From Flabesymbios commensalis (Eukaryota; Annelida; Polychaeta; Terebellida; Flabelligeridae), in NCBI GenBank assembly GCA_964017125.1, contig OZ024908.1, positions 78,990,919 to 79,054,918 on the forward strand: 64,000 bases of DNA, in the 5' to 3' direction. This document shows, piece by piece, positions 36,093 to 48,440 of this stretch; position 1 is the stretch's first letter; each line of letters starts with the position of its first letter. The position numbers and the translations under genes are program-made. The notes below the pieces were generated by a model, which was given only the letters and a program-made list of their open reading frames with translations, ran no database searches and was not told the DNA's origin.

Positions 36093-36959
36093 CATTGGCA
36101 ATTCACATTTTGTATCATTAGAAGCATGACGTTTAGGTACAGGTACCTGGTACCGGTATACAACTTTCGAAGCCTACTTCTGACTTTACAAAGGCTATCA
36201 CATTTGGAGGCATAGCACTAGACTCTAACATAGACTAATATAGGACTATAGCATACACTAGTCCAAATACAATTATTTTCTCCAAAATATTGGTCAGGCT
36301 TCAAGTTCATCAGTTCCCATATATCAAGACATTGACAAATTTAAACTGGTTTGCATGTCTGATCTGATGCAGCTGCTGGCAGATACTGCCAACAAGAGCA
36401 CAATTTTAAAGATTTGGGTAGATCTCCTAGTAAAACCTGTTATGATCATGATAATATATATATATGTACGTGCTGAACGGGAATCAGATTGACATTTACA
36501 TAATAATAGCTGCAGTTGAACAGATGTTACCGTACATGCTTTGCACCAGGAAATATGCAGCTAGGCTATGGCATTAGATATCTTGAAACAGTGCATGAAA
36601 GGTGAACACACAATGCACGATAATTCATGTTGTTCTAATTGTGTCCGGAGTGACATGTTCAGCGCGTCAAATTATATGAGGTACGGGCATAGTCCCGGGG
36701 GCGGGGGGGGGGGGGTAAAGCCAGGTATGTAGGCCCATAGACATGGTCGTTTAGCCTACATTTTTACGCAAGACTGGATATGATCTTCAGAATATGGATG
36801 CCGATGTAACAATTCAGATTCAAATTAAGCATAAAGAACAGTTTTCAACAAGGATTTTAGGTGACTCTAAAGACCGGTTTTAATCACGAAAAAAATGCAC
36901 CAACAGTAATATAATATCATTACATGATAAAAATTTAGATAGAGCTATAGAAATTGGCA
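36093..36959. other. No gene seen
   Basis: It includes an AT microsatellite near 36455 and a G tract of about 18 near 36700-36714. Confidence 0.4.
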
Positions 36960-38700
36960 TAACATTTATGTATATATTTGAAGCTAATTGGTCTGAAGGT
37001 TGTCGCGATCCAATCACCAAGCAGATTGTAACATTTACTTGGGTTGGAAAACCGTTGAAACTTGGTACTGATATGGTGTATGACCCTGCAGTAATTTATG
37101 GGTTCTTCAATCAAGTCCCAGAAGTATTAATATTAATGATATATTGGTACACGAACTGGCTCCATTCGCAACTGCTTTGTGTGACACTCCATTTGAAACG
37201 AAGATAACTAAATCAAAGTGTAACCTTAACAACTTCAGGTAGACATATGTCGTAGAACTGTGAATGCCACTAGCTTGGTGGTCCATGGTACAGTAGTGAT
37301 GTGGACAATAGCTTGGCCTACTAAATGAACTGTCGATGACTTCACTACAAAATTTAGGTCATTTCTTTCTACTAAGCTCATTTCCGTCAATGTGTATGAG
37401 TATCTAATATTGGATAGATGCAAAGAATTCAGCCTTAAGGGAAATGCAAGATTATGCGGTTCACAAACTGGTTAGCAATGCACTTCTTCCTGCTCAAAAT
37501 GTGATCCTCACGGTTAGTGAAAATTAAATACAAACTAATCAGAGCCATCATCAAATAGAGGCCTACATTGAAGCGGATACAGTGTTCCATGACCTGTACA
37601 AATCGACACATCAACTGGATGGCATCATGCACAAGTGGGCTAACCAACATTTTGACGATTTTGAGAAAAAATCGCGCAGTAACATGAAGTACAGGATAAA
37701 ACGAATAGATACAATTACAATTACCACGAAAAGATAACAAAATCAGTGACCAAATGGTCTAACCCTCAATGTGAAACTCGTATATTGATCAAGTTGTTGC
37801 TATCAATGACATATATTTTCATTGTTTTTTAAATGTGGGTTAGCCAACTTGTCCATAATGCCATCCAACTTGTAATCACTGATGATGATAATGTGCCAAC
37901 AGAAAGTAGCCATGATGATATAATACTTAGACCAGATGTAAGCACCTCGCACGAAGAATCAGAAAATTGTTATTAGGCACTTGCTGTGCACTGAGAAAGA
38001 AATTAGTCATGGGGTAAGTAGTGTTGTCTCAGATGACACAGGTGTTTTTAGTTTGCTTCTGTGCCATTTTGGAGAAATTCTCAATGGATATGTTCATGGA
38101 ATCTGCGATTGGGGATCGCAACATCATAGATATAAAAGTTGAGAAGTACAAGCAGATCGTACTTGATAGTTATATTGGTCGGCATGTCATATCAGTGTAC
38201 GATACATGTACAGTCACCCGTTGGTATGACGTGGGAAAGGTAACTGCACTGACGATAAATATGTGTTCAAGCTGGTTGTTCGTTTTGTCGCATATGTGAC
38301 CAAACTCAGTAAATCACAGACATTTTTGAACACACAACCACATTTATGGCAGCATGTTATAGTCTAGCCCTGAATACAAAGCTATTCCGCCGAGCTATGC
38401 AGCTCCGGCGAAATAGACTTGTATTCAGGACTAGTTATGGTCAGCCAGAATTCTCTACCATGACAGAAGGTAGGCATAATCAGTGGGCTGGCAAGCAAGC
38501 ATCTGACAATTGCCCTATAACTGTGCTCATTGTCTCCAAGAACAACGGATGCCTTCACAGAAAAACTGTAAAACATAGCATCTAACTTTACAGGTACAGC
38601 TTTGAAAATATGCTCTAAAATCTCCTAATATGGACCCAAATGACTTTGGCTCGCAAAATGGACTGGTTTTGGACAGTTTGCCAGCGGCATACCCTGGTTC
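36960..38700 (+). pseudogene. Decayed copy 1 of an uncharacterised multicopy protein family (PIN-like nuclease-type domain)
   Basis: Readable blocks are FEANWSEGCRDPITKQIVTF, then FTWVGKPLKLGTDMVYDPAV (about 36977-37095); VVSDDTGVF with SMDMFMESAIGDRNIIDI (38025-38140); GRHVIS.YDT (38175-38205); SYGQPEFSTMTEGRHNQWAG (about 38430-38490); and NMDPNDFG near 38630. From memory, this order belongs to large uncharacterised proteins present in many copies in cnidarians, molluscs and echinoderms. In these an HEEADT..SDDTDVFVLL..GCDT module looks like a PIN/FEN-type nuclease fold. Function is unknown. The copy is broken in several places and has lost its N-terminal half. It lies between the inverted repeats at 35766-36092 and 39680-39984, which could be the ends of the carrier element. 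Family membership is fairly sure; the nuclease idea is an inference. Confidence 0.65.
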
Positions 38701-38769
38701 CTCATCTCAACAACGGTGCAAAGGCAGTTCCCGCATATGCGCAGGCACTATGGTGTTGGCCGTGGTAGG

Positions 38770-39000
38770 GCCTTAACCTACCGGCAATAGAGTGTTTGAC
38801 ATTAGGTCTATCACTACGGATGAATGGAGTTACTCTCAGCTATTGCTACTCTGGGATTATCATACCCGAGGATAGCGGAGCTGTGTTTTGTATAGCTAAA
38901 CCCAAGTCTCCCGACCGTCTGGGAGTAAATCCTCTAGACATGCCCAGAACCCCTTATCGGGCGATTGAAGGAAACCACTCTCAATAACCCCACCCTCACA
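38770..39000 (+). mobile_element. SINE-like repeat, copy 3
   Basis: TAACCTACCGGCAATAGAGT is followed by GATAGCGGAGCTG, AGTCTCCCGACCGTCTGGGA, CTAGACATGCCCAGAACCCC, TTATCGGGCGATTGAAGGAAA and an ACCCCACCCTC end. It is the best-preserved of the three copies in this window. Confidence 0.6.
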
Positions 39001-39679
39001 TCATTATCTGTACATCATGTATCTCATCAATGGACTGCACTGGTTTTAGTGTATTACAATGTCACTTAGATGACATTTAAAATTGGTGTCAAAAAGTGGC
39101 ATTAAGCATTATTCCACTATTACTACTGTGTCTCCATCTGCCTGAGGCCGGGTACATTAAGTAGTCAGGTTGTCCATCTACATGTATAGTATGTCTGTAC
39201 GGCCATCCCCAATTCCTCCTGTCGGTTCATGCAAATTAAGCTCTGCAGCTGAGGCATAATCGTCGGCACCTTTTTAGTTTATAAAGTAAAGTTATGATGT
39301 TTGGTGATTTTAATGTACGTATAGGCAGGCCTACAATTTACGATGTTCATGACAACTGAGGTCAGAAGGTATAAACAGTCATTATAGATTGATGGTAATT
39401 ATATTTTATATAGCCCTACCTAATTATATATATCTATGGTGGTCTATATGGTGAATACATGGGCATTTGCCTGTATGTCGTTGCTGCAGTGAATATTTTT
39501 TTACCAATATTATTGCGGTTATTACGTTTTTGTTTTGATCGTGCTCTCATATTTTTTATTATATATATGATCTCGCCTAATCCACGTACATAATTAATCC
39601 ACAGAGAACGTGTGGCTAGCAATGTAGTTTCACACTTGTTTCTGTTCAGAAATGTAGGGCCTAGGTGTCGGTGTGGTTG
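39001..39679. other. No gene seen
   Basis: No recognisable features apart from TATATA-rich runs near 39420 and 39560. Confidence 0.4.
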
Positions 39680-39984
39680 AGTAGTGGCGGCCATCTTTGA
39701 TTTATGCACGACGGCGACTTCTATATTAAAAAAATAAGGCCGGAAATGAGTTTCTCGTGTGCAATTTAGTTAAAAAAGTGGTATTATACATATTTCTAGG
39801 CCAAAATGTGAAAAAGTTATATTTTTACTATGGCTCTTGGCGGCCATTTTGAAAAATGTGAATAACTAAAATTGCCCAAGGGTGACACCTCCACTTCCTC
39901 CGGAATCTTCAAACAGGGGGTCTGGACAGCAGTATTCTGCAAAGAAAAAAACTATATACTCCAAGTCTGCCATGGCTGCCGGAC
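39680..39984 (-). repeat. Right arm of a 320-bp inverted repeat pair
   Basis: Reverse complement of 35766-36092. The outermost base pair of both arms is within TTAGTCCGGC. No target duplication is evident outside the arms. Confidence 0.85.
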
Positions 39985-40129
39985 TAATTAATTTGTATCA
40001 AATAATGCATAAAATACAGTAAAAGTTGTCATAATTATTAAATTAAATGATCATATTTAGATTTAAAAGCTCTTCCAGCTTCTTTATTTTGTTTAGAATG
40101 GAAAAGTATTAAAATATTCCCCAAGTTTG

Positions 40130-41040
40130 CATAGAGAAATATAACTTTTGTCTATTAAAAAAAATACCCCATTTTCGACGCACCTTTTTAGAATAGCCCA
40201 CCGTGTGTCTAAAAACTCCACCCTAATTTTTCCTATAACGCCCCCCTCCGATTTAGCATGCACAAGACAAGTGTTCCCAAAACGCACACCCATGTCTCTA
40301 TATTATAGGGACATGGGCGTGCGGCATTTTTAGGTTTGGAACCCTGTCAGCTTTTTCAATTAAACTGACAGCGTTCCAAAACAAAAGTGACACTTATCTT
40401 TATTAATTTTAATTTAGGAAACAAGTAATTTAAAATGATTGATAAGCTAAGTCGTTGGCGCTAGAATGTGTGGAGGGGTCGGCAGCACTGCGAGCCTTTA
40501 ATTGTCACGCCTAATTGCTGTGTAAACAATGGCTCACACCGATGTTGGCGCATTGACCATTACATAACATTCACACACCCCCCCCCCCCCTTGTGTCCTA
40601 TTACCCACACAAATAATATAAGGTTTTATTAAATATATAGTTTATATAAGTAAATTGGAACCCTGTCAGATTATTTTCTGGATCCGCCCCTGTATAAGGC
40701 CCACCTGGTTGTTTTATTTCAGTGTTTGGTTTTGCGCCTTTATCGGGTACTGGAGAAAGAGCAGTAGGCGTTTTGTGCAAGGGGTGGGCGCCGGGTGGGC
40801 GTCTTAAAAACGACGTTCCCAAAACGCCCATTTTGCTACAAAAAATGTTTCCCGGCATATTTCATCAAATACACAGAGTACAGACCTAAAAATTTCACTG
40901 GTCGTGCATGGTTAGGCCTATATCCAGAATCAGCCGCTGATCTGCATCTGGTAATCAGTAGGCCTAAGACGTGCTGGCTACAAAAGGTTCCGATCTTTAG
41001 CCCTGGTTGGGCGTCTTAGACAAGTTCCCCTACGCCCAAT
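40130..41040. repeat. GACGCCC / ACGCCCA repeat region
   Basis: Several related segments contain AAAACGCCC, GACGCACC, GGTGGGCGTC and GGGCGTCTTAGACAAGTTCC in both orientations. GTTCCCAAAACGC occurs twice (40274 and 40817). AAACTGACAG / CTGACAGCGTTCC words near 40340-40375 form a short inverted pair. It includes a C tract near 40577-40590. Non-coding. Confidence 0.5.
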
Positions 41041-42104
41041 ATCCAGATATCGCGAACCACGTTTTTCGCAATTGAAAACATATTTAGGCCTAACACGTTA
41101 ATGGCCCCATTTTTTTTTTACTTTAATTCAACACACTAAAATGTCCGGCGATCTCCAGGTAAAATTTTTGTCAGAATTTCTGTCAGACTAGTCACTAAAA
41201 TAGTGTCTAGTCTGACAACATTTTACAGTGGGGGGTAGGCCTACGTTTTGTTATCATACGAAAACCATTTTTTTAAGAACCTTCAATACCCATGGACTCG
41301 GAAAAGTGCGGTTTCCATTGCCGGAAGTTGCTGTTTCATTGATTACTAGGCAGACATCGCCCAAAAACAAGATTTTTTCAATAACTTTAAAACTAATTGT
41401 CATAAGTTAGACATATTTATATGGTTTCTATTCCCACATTTTCATGGTCAAGGATTAAGATTGCCCTGATGTCATCGCAAGGCGCTGACAGTGAGACCTT
41501 CATTTTTAAATGTAGCAGTTTTAATACGATCACAAGTTGAGGCCAATTGAGAATGGCCTAGTTTCCATAGGCACTTGAGATATTCGTCTCAATTTCATGG
41601 CATCCGAAAAAAATGGGTTTATATATAATAATTTAGATTCATAAAAACGCTTCCCTTTGTCCTTTGTGTATTAGCGGTAACAGTTTTGTATTTGAAGGTC
41701 AAATATTGGTCATTTTGATCTAAACAAATAAGACAAACATTTCTCAACTCTAAATCGCGCACAAAACAGAAATTGTGTATTTATGTGCAACAAAAAAATT
41801 GAAAAAATGTGATTTTGGAGGTCATTTTTTGTTTTTCCAATTTTAAGGTGAAGGACATCAAATATAGAATGTTATTCGACAGATTCGCATTCAGCACACC
41901 CAAATCTTCCCATAGTACGGTATAGACCAGACGTGGCTAGGGGTAAGGTGTCACCCGGAATGGGAATTTAGGCCACTACTATTTTCACATAGCTGGACTA
42001 TTCAGGGGTCAGAATCAACCTGTTGATCAGGTAACTGCCGCTGCATTACTGAAATATGGCCAAAAGTGTACATGACCTATGCACGATTTTTTCCGATTTT
42101 GAAA
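41041..42104. other. No gene seen
   Basis: A short inverted pair (GACTAGTCACTAAAATA and TAGTGTCTAGTCTGAC) lies at 41186-41216. Otherwise unremarkable. Confidence 0.45.
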
Positions 42105-43190
42105 AATCTAGTGTAGGCTATTACATATTTTCGCCCACTGAGTATTGCAATTTTCAGCTATATCAATATATTAGATATCAACAGAAAGCTACTGACACAC
42201 GCTTTTCACGTGGATGTAACATATTTTCTGTCTGACCTTTGAAAAATGCACAAGACAGCTTTAAGCTGGTATTTTAACGCCTAATTTTACCTATTTTTCA
42301 TACTTTTTCTGTAAATAGTCAAAATATTTTTCTCTTAGCCGATTTTTGTATGGTATATTAATTTAGTTTTGATTCAAACAAGTTCTAGAACTATAGTGGA
42401 CTTAAAATAAACCTATTTGGAGTAAAAATAATGAGTTATGTGAACATATTACACGCTTTTTTAGTTAGACGTAAAAATTTGCTCGCTTTTTTTCAGGCTA
42501 GGGAAAATTGATGGTATCTCATATTTTTGCCCCACTGAGTAGTCAAACTTTGAGCTATATCAATATATGTGATATCAATAGAAAGCTACTGGCACATGCT
42601 TTCACGTGGATGTAACATAGTTTCTGTCTGATCTTTGAAAAATGCACAAGAGAGCTTTAGGTGGGTACTTTAATCCTCAGTTTTACCCAATTTTTCAGAC
42701 TTTTTCAGCTAGAAGTCAAAATACTTTTCTCTCAGCTAATTTTTGTATGGTATAAATGTTTAATTTTGATTTAAACATGCTCTAGAACTATTGTTGATTT
42801 AAAATAAAACTATTTGGATTAAAAATAATGAGTTATGTGAACATTTTACAAGCTTTTTTGATTATATGTAAAAATTGGCGAGTTTTTCTTCAGACTCGGG
42901 AAAATCGACTCTATCTCACCTTTTTGCCTAATGAGTAGTCAAATGTTGAGGTATGTCAATATATTTGATATCAATAAAAATCTACTGACACCGGCCTTCA
43001 CATGGATGTAAAATCTGTTGTATCTGATCATTGACAGATGCAAAATAGAGCTTTAAGTTGGTATGTTAACGCTTAATGTTATCTATTTTTAATACTTTTT
43101 CAGTAATTAGTCAAAATACTTTTCTCTCAGCTGATTTTTGTATGGTATAAATTTTTATAGTTTTAATTTAAACATGTTCTAGAACTATTG
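42105..43190. repeat. 396-bp satellite, about 2.75 units
   Basis: The anchor CACGTGGATGTAACAT or its variant is at 42207, 42603 and 42999, giving an exact 396-base period. Each unit also has GAGCTATATCAATATAT, GATATCAATA, TTCTCTYAGC.GATTTTTGTA and GTTCTAGAACTAT. The array stops abruptly after GTTCTAGAACTATTGTT and resumes at 47660. Confidence 0.85.
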
Positions 43191-44559
43191 TTTACATAAT
43201 AGACGTGCAGCTGGTGGCTATAAAAATCGACTTTAAGGCTCAGAATGTAATAGGGGCAAATTATAGTCCACCTTATTGGAAATTTTCTCCTCTTTCCAAT
43301 GGTGGTTGATGTGGAGCTGTATTATTGGGAGAAATTGGTCCAAATTGAGCTCAAAGACGTGTACCCGCAAATTTAGCGGTTATTTTCTGTATGTTGTAAA
43401 GATCAACCTCCTCCCAAATTAATGTCTACAATGTAAGCGTTTTGAACTTGATACATCTTCATCATAGCTAGTTTCACACTAAACACCATCCCCATCCCAA
43501 AAGTGTCTCAAGTGGGGTTATATTCTACTTAAAAGAGGTTAAAATCAGGTTTAAAGATTGTACAGGTAAATTAAATATGATATTTTAAACATTTCCGTAA
43601 AAAATACAACATAACTAGTATTTGTGGCTTGTATTTCCTTGGGGAATCCATGAATATTGTAGGAAAATAACTTTACAAATTTACAATTCCCCGTAATTAT
43701 CACTCAAAAAATTTGCGTTTGATATACATGTGTGTTGCAACGTTCATCGATACTATTTTTTAGCTCGAATTATTGATCAATGCAATACATATTATGATAA
43801 AACACGAACAAACACAAATAACAAACCATTATTCCATTGCCTACCATAATAACAAATAATGTTTTAGTCGTCGCATTAATGTACATGAGTAAACCCAACA
43901 TCAATTACGATGAAAAATATTTTTTTAAATAGACTAGTTTTATATTTATAACTGCATAACACGCAAATGTGCATAAGTAGGGCAAATTACAAAAAAAAAC
44001 GAAAATTCTACATTTATCAAACTAGAACACGGAGCAATAACAGAAAGGACTGTAAAGTGTGATTAATGATATTATTATTTTCAAATGAATTTACATGTTT
44101 ATGTAACGCCTAAATCTGTTATGCAAAACCAATTACATCCATACCAATCATGTCTCTATAAACACAAATCAACATCAAAAATATGTTACTATCCATATCA
44201 TTCTACAGAATTGGCATCAAATGCTAGCAATGTAATAACACATAACAATAGTTAATTGAATGTCCATACTAAATACACACAAATCCACAAATAGCACTTC
44301 ACCATTTCAAATAAACAACATTTGGCTCATAACCATGTAACAAATAAAAATATATCTATTTAGAGTGGAATAGCATCCAAATCAGTTAAATCTTTAATAA
44401 GTAGTATCACACGACATAACATCACTAAAATTACAATCGACTACTAAAGACAAGTTTTACCATTAACCATGTTAAAGTGACTAAACAAACGCAAAGTATG
44501 AGCATAATTGTTTCAATACAATTTAACTTACACTTTTACTCGTCAGTGTCTTATATATA
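43191..44559. other. AT-rich non-coding DNA, left part of the block that interrupts the satellite
   Basis: It is long, A-rich and has no open frames. AAACACAAATCAAC-like words recur. It lies 3' of the minus-strand decayed gene at 44560-46960 and may be its 3' flank. Confidence 0.4.
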
Positions 44560-46960
44560 TTTTTGGACAGTTGTTGAAACATCATTACTACGTGGCAGCA
44601 CAAGAGCAAAATTCAATGCATGACATTCCACTTTGATAGCAAGGGCATCCAGTAGAACACATCTGCCTATGACCACATTAACATTTCAAAATGTCAATTA
44701 GCTCAGACGCACTACACCCTTCGTAGTATACCGGAGATAACATACCTTACCCTTGTAGCCAGACAAATTCAAGAGGTGTAACTAAGCATGTGCTGCTTTC
44801 CATACCGAGCTTGCCATGCTGTACGTTTTACATGTTGAAGAAAACTTGCTTCACAGTGTGGTATTTTAGACAGAGATGAGTCTTTTTGCTTGGCAATGCG
44901 AGTCCTCAACTTGGTTTAAGTCATGATGGTAATTGTATTCCTTACCTCGTTGATAATACAAGGTAGAAACTAGCTTCCTAGCCTGCTCTTATGCCGCATC
45001 ACCATCAGTGCTTGGCAGTTTAACAAGTTCACTAAAGTTCTCTGCGGATTCGGTGATAACTTTCATGAGAGTATTTTTCCAATCCCTTATATAGCTGAAG
45101 CTGTGTCACATCCCGTTAAGCATGTGCTCCAGGGAGTATGTTACAGAGTACCCCACCTGAACTCTCAAAAATGTCATGCATAGGTATGTAACGTCGTTTG
45201 TCTTGCGTTTCTGTAACGATTCCTGTCTGTATCCAAATCTGTGAGGTAGTATACATTTGCTGGTACTAATAAAGTGCCAAGAGGCCCAAGACTAGCACAT
45301 CTGTATCGGCTTATCGAAATAATTATTTGTCCTTATTCATGACTCCTCTCAAACATTATGTCTGCGTCCATAGCGTGAAATATCATCTTAGTATCATCTT
45401 CTTCGTGTGAGCTTAATATATGACTTGGTTTTGATGTGCCCTCTGATGTGATATGGGTAAATTCTTCTCCCTTACCGCCCCCAGCAAGATATAGTGATTT
45501 AGCCGGTTGTTTGTGAACGAAATCCTGGCAATCATTTGAAAAGTGCTTGTTTTCAGAAACTTCAAGGAATTGTGTCCATGTTGGAACTGGATGCCCGCCA
45601 TGAACACTGTATATTTTTTGCTGGCATCATGTTCAGCTATTCGAGCACGTTTACCGGCTTTTATTGAGAGTTTGGTGTTGCACCTGTTGTATAACAAATT
45701 GTCCAGTTTTGAACTGTGTCTGAAGTGCCGGTGGGAGATTAAGAATGTCCAATACTGGAAGCCAGCGTGAGTAGTTCTGTTTGTTAGTTGCGAACAAATA
45801 GGACTGAAACCTTGCTTGGGTACAAAGATTCCCATTTCCTCAGTCGTTCAGCTTGCAAATCTAATACCATTATCTCAATAGCTTCGAGGAACATGTGTCA
45901 ATACCTAAACGTCGTTGGTGAAACGTCAGATCTTTGTTCATTGAACTTTTCAATCAGTACTTCAAATGCACTGGCATCTATTGTTTCCTTTGGTTGAGAT
46001 GTGGCGTTCTGTATGTCATTTCCATCACAAATATCAGACTGGTAATCAATCAAATGCTGCCAAAACTGTGGCTATAAGCCATCCATGTGATCGTCCGTAT
46101 CACGCCACTGGAAAAAAGATCTCGTGTAACACCTCATTATTGCTTCGTACATCAATATCAAACCACAAACAACACGTTTGTATTGCTTTCCAGACAACAT
46201 TTGATCAACGGTGACAGATGCATACACACCAGAATCAATGAAAGCCACCAAATCGCATAGTGTGGTTGTTAAATTCATCTGGTAAATGCCACATAACTTT
46301 GCTATACAATACAGCTGTTGGTCCATTGTTTGCACTGAAAATGACTGACTAAGTGCATGTGACATTTCTGTTTATTTTTTCATGACTGTATACACTGTTG
46401 ACATATCTGAGGGTTTGGCATCAACTATCCAACTATCCAACCACAGTGCGATATGAGTGTTTTTCGGCGAGTAATGACTGGTATCCTGACCAAAAAGGAA
46501 TGGCAGTGTCCTGTGCTTAATATCCACTTGGTGACGGGACCTTTCCATGAGAGAGTAGAAGGAGAAGTATCCAGCCATACTTATTAGGCATACTGGAATG
46601 GGATGTCTGCAGTGCATGTAGCTTTCAAAAGCATCGACTGTCTTTGGTGCTTCACTACACACTGTTGGTTTTGCAGATAGATATATTTGTACTAGAGTTG
46701 GGGCTTTATCTGTTGCCTGCTCTTGAAACAATAACCGCGCCATTGCATGTATTGTATTCTTTCCATCAATTGTTTGACAGTTTATGTCGACATTATCGTC
46801 ACCTTCTTGTACAAGACTGTAATCTACAGCAGTGATTTCAATTGAACTGGGAATATATACCATTCTGCACATGACGTGGTTCATTTTCTGCAGCACTGGT
46901 TAAAAACCTCATCATAACTAGTCATATCTCACACAACTTCCATAACTAATGACGACTTTT
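44560..46960 (-). pseudogene. Decayed near-full copy 2 of the uncharacterised PIN-like multicopy family
   Basis: Reading the minus strand from 46960: TSYDEVFN, GIYIPSSIEI-type text, DDNVDINCQTIDGKNTIHAM (about 46770-46830), TMDQQLYCIAK and SGVYASVTVDQMLSGKQYKR (46180-46330), LFATNKQNYSRWLPVLDILN (about 45740-45800), HEEDDTKMIFHAMDAD (45365-45415), ADTDVLVLGLLALY (about 45260-45305), MHDIFESS and LPGAHA (45110-45190), IPHCEASFLQHVKRTAWQAR (about 44800-44870) and a cysteine-rich tail CGHRQMCSTGCPCYQSGMSC (about 44625-44685). This is the full expected order of the family: an N-terminal module, a DDTD nuclease-like module and a Cys-rich end. It is broken in many places and cannot be expressed as one protein. 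No conventional transposase motif is visible. Function is unknown. Confidence 0.7.
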
Positions 46961-47659
46961 TATGACGAAATAGTGGCGGGAATAGTCACTCTATTTGAAT
47001 ATTGTATGCACAGCGACATTTACGAAAAACAGTCTGATTTTCAGTACATCTATGATTTTTGCCAGGGCAACAGTTTTCACAAGATCTACTTAATTCGAAA
47101 AATATATAGCGCAGAACAGCTTGAAGCTTCATCCCAGACTGAAAAAAAATTAACAACTACATATACATTTCTATATATATATATGGTTTCACCACCCTAA
47201 ATAAGTCGAAATCACGGTAGGTGTATACTAATAATGGAATCATCACACAAAATATTTTCAATGCGGCTGTTTCAACCTCTGTTGAATTAAAAACAAATAC
47301 AAAGAAGTTATATTTATGTGAATATTTAATAAGTACACGATGTCTCCTTCATACCGGATATCAGATATAACTGTTTCGTGATAAACTGACAGGGATACAG
47401 TGGGTTAAAGGGATGTGTGTCTGGTCTGTGAAAGAGAAGCCTAATTTGAACTATGGTGACCCTTTTACACACTAGGGGGCCTAGCTCAAAATCTGTCTGG
47501 GTAGCAACCCCTTATCGGAGCTGTTTTTGAAAATGCACAGTCCAGGCTTCATTATGATATGGGGCACTAGATAGGGGGGAGGGCAAAAAGAAGTCAGATC
47601 GGCCCGTGGAATTGAGACATTTTACATGTATTTCAATGGGACTGGCATTTGGGGTGGTG
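46961..47659. other. No gene seen; right part of the block that interrupts the satellite
   Basis: This lies upstream of the decayed minus-strand gene. I looked for an inverted match to 43190-43400 and found none. Confidence 0.4.
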
Positions 47660-48250
47660 AGACCATGCAGTCATATTTTGAGCTATATCAATATATTTAA
47701 TATCAATACAAATCTACTGACACAGGCCTTCACGTGATTGTAAAATATGTTGTGTCCGATCATTGACAAATGCACAAGAGAGTTTCAAGTTGGTATTCAT
47801 TTTACCTATTTTTTATACTTTTTCAGTAAATAGTCAGAATATTTTTTCCCGGATGATTTTTGTATGTAATAAATGTTTAGTTTTGATTCAAACATTTTCT
47901 AGAACTATTGTTGACTTAACATAAATATATTTGGAATAAAAAATAATGAGCTAATTGAACATATTTTTACACACTTTTTTGCTTGGACGTCAAATGTGTA
48001 CACTTTTCTTCCGGCTTGGGAAAATAGACTGTGTTTCACATTTTTGCCCAAGGAGTTTCAAATTTTAAAAATATACCAACATCTTTGACAGCAGTTGAAA
48101 GTCACTATGAAGGGCTTTAACGTGGATTCATAATATTTCATTTATGTTAAATACGAAATGTGCAACAAAGCGCTAAGTTTGTATTTTATCCCTTCATTTT
48201 AACAACTTTCAACGTTTTTATAGTGAATACCAGCTAGACTTCTCGCTCAT
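47660..48250. repeat. 396-bp satellite, resumed (about 1.5 diverged units)
   Basis: GAGCTATATCAATATAT, TATCAATA and CACGTGATTGTAAAAT (47731) match the 42105-43190 array. A more decayed unit has AACGTGGATTCATAAT near 48119. The phase at the two junctions leaves about 130 bases of one unit unaccounted for. Confidence 0.7.
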
Positions 48251-48314
48251 GTTAACTTTATATGGTATAAATATTTGTTATTACTTTTACATTCTCTGGA
48301 GCCATATTTCAAAG

Positions 48315-48440
48315 CTGATCTTGACCACTGAAAAAGTGATCACAGCCACATTAAAAGTTATCTCAGCAACTACAAAAGTGATCTTGACCACTGCAGAAGT
48401 GATCACAGCAACTTTAAAAGTTATCTCAGCCACTAAAAAA
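48315..48440. repeat. 21-bp minisatellite, six units
   Basis: Six successive 21-mers alternate among GTGATCACAGCCACATTAAA, GTTATCTCAGCAACTACAAA and GTGATCTTGACCACTGCAGA types (each plus one A). The period is a multiple of three and both strands stay open, giving a seven-residue V-I-T-A-T-L-K-like repeat on the plus strand. No evidence of translation. Confidence 0.8.

Noticed and set aside
40567-40590. Homopolymer C and G tracts (also near 8984, 24291, 36700, 63557)
   Set aside because: Simple tracts, with nothing around them suggesting a regulatory quadruplex beyond the run itself; their length may also be inexact in the assembly.
43190-47660. Terminal inverted repeats for the block that interrupts the satellite
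   Set aside because: I compared the first 200 and last 250 bases in both orientations and found no convincing pairing, so I claim only the interruption.
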